The notes under the pieces are model-generated. The model was not told the DNA's origin and searched no databases. It worked only from the letters and a program-made list of their open reading frames with translations. This document shows positions 5,181 to 11,554 of a stretch of DNA of 11,554 nt, piece by piece. The number at the start of each line of letters is the position of its first letter. The stretch's first letter is position 1. Location of the stretch: positions 1-11,554 of the forward strand of contig CAMWJM010000013.1 of assembly GCA_947174575.1 (NCBI GenBank). Reading direction: 5' to 3'. The stretch is from an uncultured Alistipes sp. Its GTDB lineage: Bacteria; Bacteroidota; Bacteroidia; Bacteroidales; Rikenellaceae. The translations under genes and the position numbers were made by a program.

Positions 5181-6062
5181 ATGCCGAAGTTCCATGACCA
5201 GGCAGACGTACTGAAAAAACCCGGATGGCTCAAGATCCGCCTCCACCGCACGGCCGAATACGCCGAGGTGCGGCGCATCGTCGACAAGCACGAGTTGCAT
5301 ACCATTTGCAGCAGCGGCCGGTGCCCCAACCAGGCCGAGTGCTGGAGCCGAAGAACGGCTACGTTCATGATTCTGGGAGAGATCTGTACGCGCGGCTGCC
5401 GCTTCTGCGCCACGCAGACCGGACGCCCCCTCGCCCCCGACGCCGACGAACCCCGACGGGTCGCCGAAAGCGTCGCGCTGATGAAACTCAAGCATGCCGT
5501 CATCACTTCCGTGACGCGCGACGACCTTCCCGACGGCGGCGCCCGATATTGGGCCGCGACCGTGGAGGCGATCCGCTCGCAGAATCCCGACGTCGCAATC
5601 GAGCTTCTTATTCCCGATTTCGATGCGCGGCCCGACCTGCTGGACGAGGTCGTCGCATCGCAGCCCGACATCATCGGGCACAACATCGAGACCGTCGAAC
5701 GACTGACTCCCGAGTTGCGTTCCAGGGCGACCTATCGCACCAGCCTGGTGACGCTGCGCTATTTGGGCGACCGCGGTGCGATCACCAAAAGCGGGTTGAT
5801 GGTCGGTTTGGGCGAGAGCGATGAAGAAGTCGTACGAACCCTGCACGACCTGCGCGAAGCAGGCGTGGGGATCGTGACGATCGGCCAGTACCTTCGGCCC
5901 ACGCTGGAGCACTATCCCGTAGCGGCGTATGTCGCTCCCGAGAAGTTCGAATGGTACCGGCAACAAGCCCTGGCCATGGGCTTCGCCTACTGTGCGAGCG
6001 CACCTCTGGTACGCTCGTCCTACAGGGCCGAGGAGGCGCTCCGCAACGTGAAAAGCGCATAG
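5181..6062 (+). CDS. lipA: Lipoyl synthase (radical SAM)
   Basis: LipA inserts two sulphur atoms into protein-bound octanoyl groups, making lipoyl cofactors on the E2 and GcvH proteins of 2-oxoacid dehydrogenases and glycine cleavage. The 293-residue product has the normal length. It holds both iron-sulphur sites: the auxiliary cluster motif Cys43-x4-Cys48-x5-Cys54 (CSSGRCPNQAEC), whose cluster is sacrificed as sulphur donor, and the radical SAM motif Cys69-x3-Cys73-x2-Cys76 (CTRGCRFC). The C-terminal RSSYR (278-282) supplies the conserved Ser that caps the auxiliary cluster. SVTRDDLPDGG (110-120) and GLMVGLGE (205-212) are family-typical. It starts an apparent two-gene unit with lipB, 2 bases downstream. 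An out-of-frame ATG at 5171 opens an eight-codon frame that overlaps the lipA start; translation from there would interfere with or couple to lipA. Confidence 0.98.
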   Translation: MPKFHDQADVLKKPGWLKIRLHRTAEYAEVRRIVDKHELHTICSSGRCPNQAECWSRRTATFMILGEICTRGCRFCATQTGRPLAPDADEPRRVAESVALMKLKHAVITSVTRDDLPDGGARYWAATVEAIRSQNPDVAIELLIPDFDARPDLLDEVVASQPDIIGHNIETVERLTPELRSRATYRTSLVTLRYLGDRGAITKSGLMVGLGESDEEVVRTLHDLREAGVGIVTIGQYLRPTLEHYPVAAYVAPEKFEWYRQQALAMGFAYCASAPLVRSSYRAEEALRNVKSA

Positions 6063-6064
6063 CG

Positions 6065-6883
6065 ATGAGAGCCTGCCGCCGCGACCTCGGGACGATGGAC
6101 TACCGGAGCTGCTGGGAGTTGCAGCAAGCGTTGTTCGACGAACTGGTGGCCCGCAAAAGAGGCGCGAAAAACATGTCGGACGTCTCGGCAGCGATCGGCT
6201 CTTCGAACGCCGAGAGGTTGTTCGGCACCGCCGAAGCCGACCCCGATTCGGTCGGGACGGTCTTGCTGGTCGAGCATCCGCCGGTCTACACGCTGGGCAA
6301 GAGCGGTCGTGCGGAGAACCTGCTCGTCGACCGGGCGGCGCTGGAGCGGCTGGGCGCAGAGTTCTTTCACATAGATCGCGGCGGCGACATCACGTTCCAC
6401 GGCCCGGGGCAAAGGGTTTGCTATCCCATCCTCGACCTCGAACGGATCGGGATCGGCCTGCGGGACTACATCGATCGGCTCGAAGAGGCCGTGATCCGCA
6501 CGGTCGCGGCCTACGGGATCGCCGCAGGACGCATACCGGGCGCTTCGGGCGTATGGGTCGAAGGAGCGGACGCAACACCTGCAAGCACCGAAAAAAGCGG
6601 GAGCGCCGCATCCGAACCGATGTCGGCGGAACGAAGGTGCGTGCCGCGTAAAATTTGCGCGATCGGAGTACGTTCGTCGCGGTTCGTCACCATGCACGGG
6701 CTGGCGCTCAACGTATCGACCGATCTGGAGTGGTTTTCGCACATCAACCCCTGCGGGTTCGTCGATCGGGGCGTGACCTCGATCGAACGCGAATGCGGCT
6801 GCAAAATAGCGATGAACGACGTCGACGACGCGCTCGTCGCCAACTTAAGTAAGATATTGAATGTCGATATAACTCACCGGTGA
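6065..6883 (+). CDS. lipB: Octanoyl-[ACP]-protein N-octanoyltransferase
   Basis: LipB moves octanoate from acyl-carrier protein to a lysine of lipoyl domains, giving the substrate for LipA next door. Family motifs are intact: RGGDITFHGPGQ at 105-116, the catalytic Lys196 in RKICAIGV, and the catalytic Cys230 in NPCGF. The ATG at 6065 is chosen because it lies 2 bases after the lipA stop; the frame is open further upstream inside lipA but that part is not LipB-like. At 272 residues it is longer than the usual 210-240. The excess sits in two places: about residues 35-62, before LLVEHPPVYTLGKS, and about 167-194, between GVWV and the catalytic Lys. The second insert is low in complexity and rich in Ala, Ser, Glu and Thr. 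The core looks active. Confidence 0.96.
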   Translation: MRACRRDLGTMDYRSCWELQQALFDELVARKRGAKNMSDVSAAIGSSNAERLFGTAEADPDSVGTVLLVEHPPVYTLGKSGRAENLLVDRAALERLGAEFFHIDRGGDITFHGPGQRVCYPILDLERIGIGLRDYIDRLEEAVIRTVAAYGIAAGRIPGASGVWVEGADATPASTEKSGSAASEPMSAERRCVPRKICAIGVRSSRFVTMHGLALNVSTDLEWFSHINPCGFVDRGVTSIERECGCKIAMNDVDDALVANLSKILNVDITHR

Positions 6884-6894
6884 CCGATGCCAAG

Positions 6895-6924
6895 TCCCCT
6901 CCGAGGAGGGGATTTAGGGGAGGG
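6895..6924. repeat. Palindromic GC-rich intergenic repeat (REP-like)
   Basis: TCCCCTCC-GA-GGAGGGGA forms a perfect 8-bp hairpin (6895-6912). A third arm, GGGGAGGG (6917-6924), could compete for the same CCCCTCC strand. I recall the type TCCCCTCC...GGATTTAGGGGAGGG from intergenic sites in many Bacteroidota, but cannot check copy number here. It lies between lipB and recJ. Confidence 0.55.
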
Positions 6925-6937
6925 TCAGATCTGTAAA

Positions 6938-6954
6938 CGCCGCCATAGGCGGCG
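6938..6954. repeat. Short GC-rich hairpin between lipB and recJ
   Basis: CGCCGCC-ATA-GGCGGCG is a perfect 7-bp stem with a 3-base loop, 13 bases after the palindromic repeat. There is no T-tract, so it is not a classic terminator; together the two hairpins could slow read-through or protect the lipA-lipB messenger. Confidence 0.45.
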
Positions 6955-7041
6955 AACACGACCGACAACAGAGAGAACCGGCGAACGTCATATCGCCAAA
7001 CGACTGAATTTAAATGTTGAAATTAAATAATAATAGTTCGT

Positions 7042-8808
7042 ATGCCCATAGAAAAACGTTGGGTAGTGAAACCGCAGGGCGATCCGGAGGCGGTGGCGGC
7101 GCTGGCTGCCGCGCTGAAACTATCGCCCGTACTGGCTAATCTACTCGTACAGAGAGGCATAGACACTGTAGAAAAGGTGGAGAAATTTTTCAAGCCCAGT
7201 CTTGCCGACCTCCACGATCCGTTCCTGATGAAGGACATGGACAAGGCGGTCGAGCGGGTCGAGCAAGCCGTCCGCAACCAGGAGAAGATCATGGTTTACG
7301 GCGACTACGACGTCGACGGTTGCACGGCCGTCGCACTGGTCTACAAGTTCCTGCGCCAGATCGGGCATAAAAACCTGACTTTCTACATTCCCGACCGGTA
7401 TACCGAAGGCTACGGCATCTCGGTCAAGGGCATCGACCTCGCGGCCCGCAAGGGCGTGGGGTTGATCATCGCCCTCGACTGCGGCATCAAAGCCATGGAA
7501 AAGGTCGTCTATGCGAAGCAGCAGGGCGTGGATTTCATCATCTGCGACCACCACCTCCCGGCCGAGGAGATTCCCCGCGCCGTAGCCGTTCTCGACCCCA
7601 AGCGGGTCGATTGCTCCTATCCGTTCGACGAGTTGTCGGGCTGCGGCGTAGGATTCAAACTCGTGCAGGCCTATGCCCAGAAAAACGGCATTCCTTTCGA
7701 GCAAATCCTCGACCTGCTCGACCTGTTGGTCGTGAGCATCGCCTCGGACATCGTGCCTTTGACCGACGAAAACCGCATTCTGGCCCATTTCGGCCTGAAG
7801 AATCTCAACCGCGAGCCGTCGAAAGGGTTGTTGTCGATCATCAAGATCTGCGGACTGGACAAACACAGCATCACCATCGACGACATCGTCTTCAAGATCG
7901 GGCCGCGCATCAACGCCGCAGGGCGCATGCGCATGGACGAGAGCGACGAGAACGCATCGCCCTCGGGCGGTCATGCCGCCGTGGAGCTATTGATAGAGGG
8001 CAACGAGAGCGTCGCCGAAGAGTTCGGCAACGTCATCGACGCCTACAACCAAGATCGCAAGTCGATCGACCGCTCCGTCACGCAGGAGGCCCACAACTAC
8101 ATCGAGAGCCACCCCGAGCTGAAGAGCCGCAAGAGTACCGTCATCTACAATCCCAAGTGGATGAAGGGCATCGTCGGCATCGTCGCCTCGCGCCTGATCG
8201 AGACCTACTACCGACCTACGGTCGTGCTGACCATGAGCAACGGCTTCGTCACGGGTTCGGCCCGCTCGGTGCCCGGCTTCGACCTCTACCAGGCCGTGGA
8301 GTCGTGCTCCGACCTGCTGGAGAACTTCGGCGGCCACATGTACGCCGCGGGTCTGACCATGAAACCCGAGAACGTCGAGGAGTTCACGCGCCGCTTCAAC
8401 GATTTCGTCGAGCAGCACATCGACCCCCAGATGCTCGTGCCGCAGGTCGACATCGACAGCGAACTGCTCTTCTCCGACATCACGGCCAAGTTCCGCGACC
8501 ACCTCAACCGCTTCCAACCCTTCGGGCCGGGCAATGCGGCGCCGGTCTTCGTCACCTACGGCGTGATCAACCACGGCGAAGCCAAGCTCGTGGGCATGGA
8601 ATGCGAGCATCTGCGCATGGACTTGATGCAGCGGCAGAAGCCCAACACCAAGATCCAGTCGATCGCATTCCAGCAACCCACGCACTACGAATGGGTCAAG
8701 TCGGGGCGCCCGATCGACGTCTGCTACCAGATCGTCGAGAACCACTACCGCGGCTCGATCACCACGCAGCTGCGCGTCAAGGACATCAAACCGGTCATGA
8801 ACAAATAA
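7042..8808 (+). CDS. recJ: Single-stranded-DNA-specific exonuclease RecJ
   Basis: RecJ degrades single-stranded DNA 5' to 3' in recombinational repair, mismatch repair and base excision. The 588-residue protein has the normal length and the DHH-family metal-binding motifs in order: YGDYDVDG (86-93), ALDCG with Asp146, CDHH (168-171), then GPRINAAGR (287-295). The DHHA1 half follows with GSARS (405-409), PGFDL and GGHMYAAG (430-437). The C-terminal part (about 450-585) fits the OB-like domain that binds DNA. Between GPRINAAGR and HAAVELL lies a stretch of about 15 residues rich in Asp, Glu and Ser (296-310), longer than I expect for the family. It follows lipB by 158 bases containing palindromic repeats, and I see no perfect -7 box in front of it, so co-transcription with lipA-lipB is possible but unproven. 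Met1 at 7042 gives the family-typical N-terminus EKRWVVKP. Confidence 0.97.
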   Translation: MPIEKRWVVKPQGDPEAVAALAAALKLSPVLANLLVQRGIDTVEKVEKFFKPSLADLHDPFLMKDMDKAVERVEQAVRNQEKIMVYGDYDVDGCTAVALVYKFLRQIGHKNLTFYIPDRYTEGYGISVKGIDLAARKGVGLIIALDCGIKAMEKVVYAKQQGVDFIICDHHLPAEEIPRAVAVLDPKRVDCSYPFDELSGCGVGFKLVQAYAQKNGIPFEQILDLLDLLVVSIASDIVPLTDENRILAHFGLKNLNREPSKGLLSIIKICGLDKHSITIDDIVFKIGPRINAAGRMRMDESDENASPSGGHAAVELLIEGNESVAEEFGNVIDAYNQDRKSIDRSVTQEAHNYIESHPELKSRKSTVIYNPKWMKGIVGIVASRLIETYYRPTVVLTMSNGFVTGSARSVPGFDLYQAVESCSDLLENFGGHMYAAGLTMKPENVEEFTRRFNDFVEQHIDPQMLVPQVDIDSELLFSDITAKFRDHLNRFQPFGPGNAAPVFVTYGVINHGEAKLVGMECEHLRMDLMQRQKPNTKIQSIAFQQPTHYEWVKSGRPIDVCYQIVENHYRGSITTQLRVKDIKPVMNK

Positions 8809-8845
8809 ATGAAACAGGCTCGAAAATTTCGAGCCTGTTTCATTT
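8807..8845. terminator. Bidirectional terminator between recJ and the M13 peptidase gene
   Basis: ATGAAACAGGCTCGAAA (8809-8825) and TTTCGAGCCTGTTTCAT (8827-8843) are a perfect 17-bp inverted repeat around one base, extendable by two A-T pairs over the recJ stop codon. A- and T-runs flank both sides, so it can act for the two convergent genes. Confidence 0.85.
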
Positions 8846-8875
8846 AAAAATACGCAGAAACAATCATCACGATTA

Positions 8876-10909
8876 TTACCAAATTATCACCCTTTCTTCT
8901 TCGGGCAGGAACATGGCGCCCTCGGTGATGCCGAATGCGTCGTAGAACGTCTGCAGGTTGCGCAGCGTGGCATTCACGCGCCATTTGCCGAGCGAGTGGA
9001 CGTCGAGTTTGGTCAGTCGGGCGATCTCCTCGTCGCGGATGTTCTGCGCCCACAGTGCGGCATAGCCCAAATAAAAGCGCTGGGAGTCCGTAAAACCGTC
9101 GATCGGCGCCGGAGCGGACGTCCCCTCCAGCGAGTTGCGATAAGCCGTCCAGGCGACCCGTAAACCGCCTTGATCGGCGATGTTCTCGCCCAAGCAGAGC
9201 GAACCGTTGGCGAAGATCGCCGGACGGTCGTCTTTGGCGGGCAGCACTTCGATCGCGTCGAACTGCTTCACCAGAATGTCGGTCTTCGCCTTGAAAGCCG
9301 CCGCATCGGCCTCCGTCCACCAGTTGTTCATGTTGCCGTCCTTGTCGAAGTTGCGGCCCTGGTCGTCGAATCCGTGGGTCATTTCATGACCGATCACCAC
9401 GCCGATCGCGCCGTAGTTCACCGCGTCGTCGGCCGCAGGATTGAAGAACGGCGGTTGGAGAATGGCGGCCGGGAAGCAGATCTCGTTGGTCGTGGGGTTG
9501 TAGTAAGCGTTGACCATCTGCGGCGGCATGTGCCACTCGGCCTTGTCGACCGGCTGCCCCAGCTTGGCGATGTTGTCGGCCGTATACCAGGCGCTGGCGC
9601 CCATGATGTTCTCCCAATAGCTCTTCGAGGGGTCGATTTCGAGCGTCGAATAGTCCTTCCACGTGTCGGGATAGCCGATCTTCACCGTGAATGCCGCCAG
9701 CTTCTCCTGCGCGCGAGCCTTGGTCTCGTCCGACATCCAGTCGAGCGCGGCGATGTGCTGGCCGAGCGCCGTCTGCAAGTTCTTCACCAGCTCCAGCATG
9801 CGGGCCTTGTCCTCCTCGGGGAAGTACTCGGCCACATACATCTCGCCCACGGCCTCCGATAAGGTGCCGTTGGGCACCGACATGGCGCGCTTCCAGCGGG
9901 GTTTCATCTCCTGCTGGCCGGCCATCGTGCGGCCGAAGAACTCGAACGAAGCCTGCTGGAAATCGTCGCTCAAATAGTTGGCCGCCGCGTCGATATATTG
10001 CGCAGCGAGGTAGTAACGTATGTCGGCCAGCGGCGCCGTCTTGAGCAGCTTGTTGGCGTTGGCGAGCGACGAAGCCGTCGTGACGATGATCGTGTCGAAA
10101 TCGCCGATGCCGAGCGTCTTGTAATACGTCGGCCAGTCGATAGCGTCGTAGGTCTTCTCGAAAGCGGCTTTCGTCGTGGGGTTGTACTGCTTGGCGATGT
10201 CGCGCAGCTCGACGTTCGACCACATCTTTTTAGCCAGCTTCGTTTCGATATTCATCACTCCGGCCACGGCCTTTTCGATTTCGACTTCAGGCAGCCCTGC
10301 GAGAGCGAATATTTCGGCCAGATACTTTTTGTAGGCCGTGCGGAACTGCTCGTTCTCGGCATCGAGATAGTAGTCGCGGTTGCCCATCATCAAGCCCGAC
10401 TGCGAGGCGTAGAGCGCATTCATCGAACTGTTCATCAAGTCGGCTTCGACCCCCAGCGCGAAGAACGGATTGGCCACGCTCGCGTGGAGCTTGGCGATCG
10501 CCTCGGTGAGCTGCGCCCGGTTGTCGATCGCCAAAATGGCGTTCACGGCAGCCTTGATCGGCTCGGCGCCCTCGGCATTCAGACGCACGGAGTCGAGGCC
10601 CATCTTATAGAGATCGGCGATCTTCTGCTCCACCGACCCCGGCACGGTTTTCCGGGCCGTCATGCTCGAAAACAGCTCGTTGATGCGCTTCTCGTTGTTG
10701 TCGCGCAGCATGTCGAACGAGCCATAGCGCGAATACTCGGGTTTGAGCGGGTTGAGCTTCTGCCACCCGCCCGTGGCATACTGATAGAAATCGGCCTCGG
10801 GAGCCACCTCGGTGTCGAAGTTGGCCAAATCGATCGCCGGGACTTTCGACTGGTTCCGACAGCCTGACATACAAGCCATAGCAACTAACAAAACGATTAC
10901 TTTTTTCAT
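8876..10909 (-). CDS. pepO: M13-family (neprilysin/PepO-like) zinc metallopeptidase, predicted lipoprotein
   Basis: M13 peptidases cut short peptides outside the cytoplasm; only peptides fit inside their closed chamber. This 677-residue protein has the usual full length. An N-terminal signal peptide with a lipobox-like MSGC at Cys17 predicts a lipoprotein, probably facing the periplasm or the outside. The zinc site is complete: His508-Glu509-Met-Thr-His512 (HEMTH) and Glu575 in GENIADQGG. The substrate-binding NAYY (467-470) and the WRVN motif with Arg644 are present, and the chain ends in the family's conserved C-terminal Trp (VIIW). The large N-terminal helical domain (about 35-430) is intact. 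The gene is monocistronic, convergent with recJ and 170 bases downstream of pgk, whose own hairpin separates the two. The symbol pepO is by family similarity; physiological substrate unknown. Confidence 0.95.
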   Translation of the reverse strand: MKKVIVLLVAMACMSGCRNQSKVPAIDLANFDTEVAPEADFYQYATGGWQKLNPLKPEYSRYGSFDMLRDNNEKRINELFSSMTARKTVPGSVEQKIADLYKMGLDSVRLNAEGAEPIKAAVNAILAIDNRAQLTEAIAKLHASVANPFFALGVEADLMNSSMNALYASQSGLMMGNRDYYLDAENEQFRTAYKKYLAEIFALAGLPEVEIEKAVAGVMNIETKLAKKMWSNVELRDIAKQYNPTTKAAFEKTYDAIDWPTYYKTLGIGDFDTIIVTTASSLANANKLLKTAPLADIRYYLAAQYIDAAANYLSDDFQQASFEFFGRTMAGQQEMKPRWKRAMSVPNGTLSEAVGEMYVAEYFPEEDKARMLELVKNLQTALGQHIAALDWMSDETKARAQEKLAAFTVKIGYPDTWKDYSTLEIDPSKSYWENIMGASAWYTADNIAKLGQPVDKAEWHMPPQMVNAYYNPTTNEICFPAAILQPPFFNPAADDAVNYGAIGVVIGHEMTHGFDDQGRNFDKDGNMNNWWTEADAAAFKAKTDILVKQFDAIEVLPAKDDRPAIFANGSLCLGENIADQGGLRVAWTAYRNSLEGTSAPAPIDGFTDSQRFYLGYAALWAQNIRDEEIARLTKLDVHSLGKWRVNATLRNLQTFYDAFGITEGAMFLPEEERVIIW

Positions 10910-11045
10910 CTATTCAAAAATTGGTTATGTTCGAATTATCCGACCCGCACCGGCAATCGGCAGAACCGCGCAACCCGCCGCAGAAAACCCGCAGCGTCGC
11001 ACGAACGGCCGCCGGATCCGTCGCCTGTCGTGCAGGTGTTTTATG

Positions 11046-11076
11046 CAGAAAGGCCGCTTGCGCAGCGGCCTTTCTG
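11046..11076 (-). terminator. Hairpin terminator after pgk
   Basis: CAGAAAGGCCGCT (11046-11058) and AGCGGCCTTTCTG (11064-11076) form a perfect 13-bp stem with a 5-base loop, directly after the pgk stop. On the minus strand no long T-tract follows, though TTTCTG lies in the arm, so its efficiency is uncertain. Confidence 0.65.
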
Positions 11077-11078
11077 TG

Positions 11079-11554
11079 TTAGTCGCGGATCGCCGCCACA
11101 CCGGGCAGGTCGCCGAACTCGATATATTCGAGCAGCGCGCCGCCGCCCGTCGAGATGTAGGATACCTGGTCGGCCAGACCGAACTTGTTGACGCAGGCCA
11201 CCGAGTCGCCGCCGCCGATGAGCGAGTAGGCGCCTTTCTTCGTAGCCTCGGCGATGGCCAGCGCCACCTCCTTGGAACCCGTCGCGAACTTGTCAATCTC
11301 GAACACGCCTACGGGGCCGTTCCACAGAATGGTCTTGCAGCCGAGGATGTGCTCGCGGAAGGCTTTCTTGCCCTGCTCGGCGATGTCGACACCCTCCCAG
11401 CCGTCGGGAATGTCGTTGGCCGGGGCCGATTGGGTATTGGCGTTTTGCGAAAAGTCGTCGGCCACCAGCGCATCGGGCGACATGACGAGCTTCACGCCTG
11501 TCTGCTTGGCCAGCTCCAGGATTTCGAGCGCCACGGGGAACATGTCAGGTTCGC
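11079..11554 (-). CDS. pgk: Phosphoglycerate kinase, C-terminal part (5' end cut by window edge)
   Basis: Phosphoglycerate kinase makes ATP from ADP and 1,3-bisphosphoglycerate in glycolysis. The visible frame of about 158 residues is the C-terminal, nucleotide-binding portion of a protein normally near 400-420 residues; the frame stays open through the right edge, so the Met at 11543 is internal. Family motifs are plain: ILWNGPVGVFE, then SLIGGGDSVACVNKFG with the glycine-rich nucleotide loop, then ISTGGGALLEYIE near the end. The segment KLVMSPDALVADDFS corresponds to the LP-D-V-A-D region. The stop is TAA at 11079-11081 and a strong hairpin follows at once. No sign of damage is seen in the visible part. 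Confidence 0.97.
   Translation of the reverse strand, partial: EPDMFPVALEILELAKQTGVKLVMSPDALVADDFSQNANTQSAPANDIPDGWEGVDIAEQGKKAFREHILGCKTILWNGPVGVFEIDKFATGSKEVALAIAEATKKGAYSLIGGGDSVACVNKFGLADQVSYISTGGGALLEYIEFGDLPGVAAIRD

Noticed and set aside
4834..5214. Plus-strand frame running through the small-RNA unit into lipA
   Set aside because: It passes through a perfect terminator hairpin and overlaps the lipA start; the composition is Arg/Ser-rich without domains.
5951..6064. Upstream extension of lipB into lipA
   Set aside because: The extra 38 codons do not resemble LipB, and the ATG at 6065 sits 2 bases after the lipA stop, as expected for coupled genes.
9998..10867. 289-codon plus-strand frame opposite the M13 peptidase
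   Set aside because: It is an antisense shadow rich in Arg, Val, Gly and His; the peptidase frame has a full zinc site and signal peptide.
1..11554. CRISPR array, tRNA or rRNA genes, integrase or transposase
   Set aside because: I found no regularly spaced repeats, no cloverleaf, no rRNA-like sequence, and no integrase or transposase motif in any frame.

Overview
The window looks like a chromosomal segment of a GC-rich gut member of the Bacteroidales. Alistipes (Rikenellaceae) is my best guess, but it rests on overall character and not on a marker gene. Three things point there. Four sites match the Bacteroidota -7 promoter box TAnnTTTG exactly. Starts lack a clear Shine-Dalgarno. The gene set is typical of the phylum: two adjacent exbD genes after a small membrane protein, a cupin/AraC regulator, and an M13 lipoprotein peptidase.

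Layout from left to right. Positions 1-1420 hold the end of a TonB-energising operon: a small membrane protein cut by the left edge, two exbD-type genes, and a strong intrinsic terminator. Positions 1421-1997 carry no convincing gene. This stretch is bounded by short imperfect inverted repeats and contains a 200-base segment that reads as the C-terminus of a FISUMP / C-type-lectin-like protein. That segment is of the kind used as template or variable repeat by diversity-generating retroelements (DGRs), here with no parent gene and no reverse transcriptase in view. rnhB (minus strand) and a polytopic membrane protein of unknown function (plus strand) then diverge from a short shared region. An AraC-family regulator follows behind its own promoter and a small dyad. 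Next is what looks like an unannotated small RNA at about 4869-4950, with a full -33/-7 promoter, a 5' hairpin, a G-free linker and a perfect 14-bp terminator stem.

Positions 5181-8808 hold lipA and lipB, only 2 bases apart, then a palindromic GC-rich intergenic repeat and recJ. LipA and LipB are both enzymes of lipoate attachment: LipB transfers octanoate from ACP to the carrier domains and LipA inserts the two sulphurs. recJ is convergent with a pepO-like M13 metallopeptidase lipoprotein, and a near-perfect palindromic terminator lies between them. The window closes with the C-terminal part of phosphoglycerate kinase (pgk) on the minus strand, cut by the right edge and followed by its own hairpin.

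Most genes are ordinary housekeeping functions. The parts that deserve a second look are the intergenic block at 1428-1994 (orphan DGR-like repeat, inverted ends, possible structured antisense transcript), the candidate small RNA at 4869-4950, and the insertions in LipB and RecJ.
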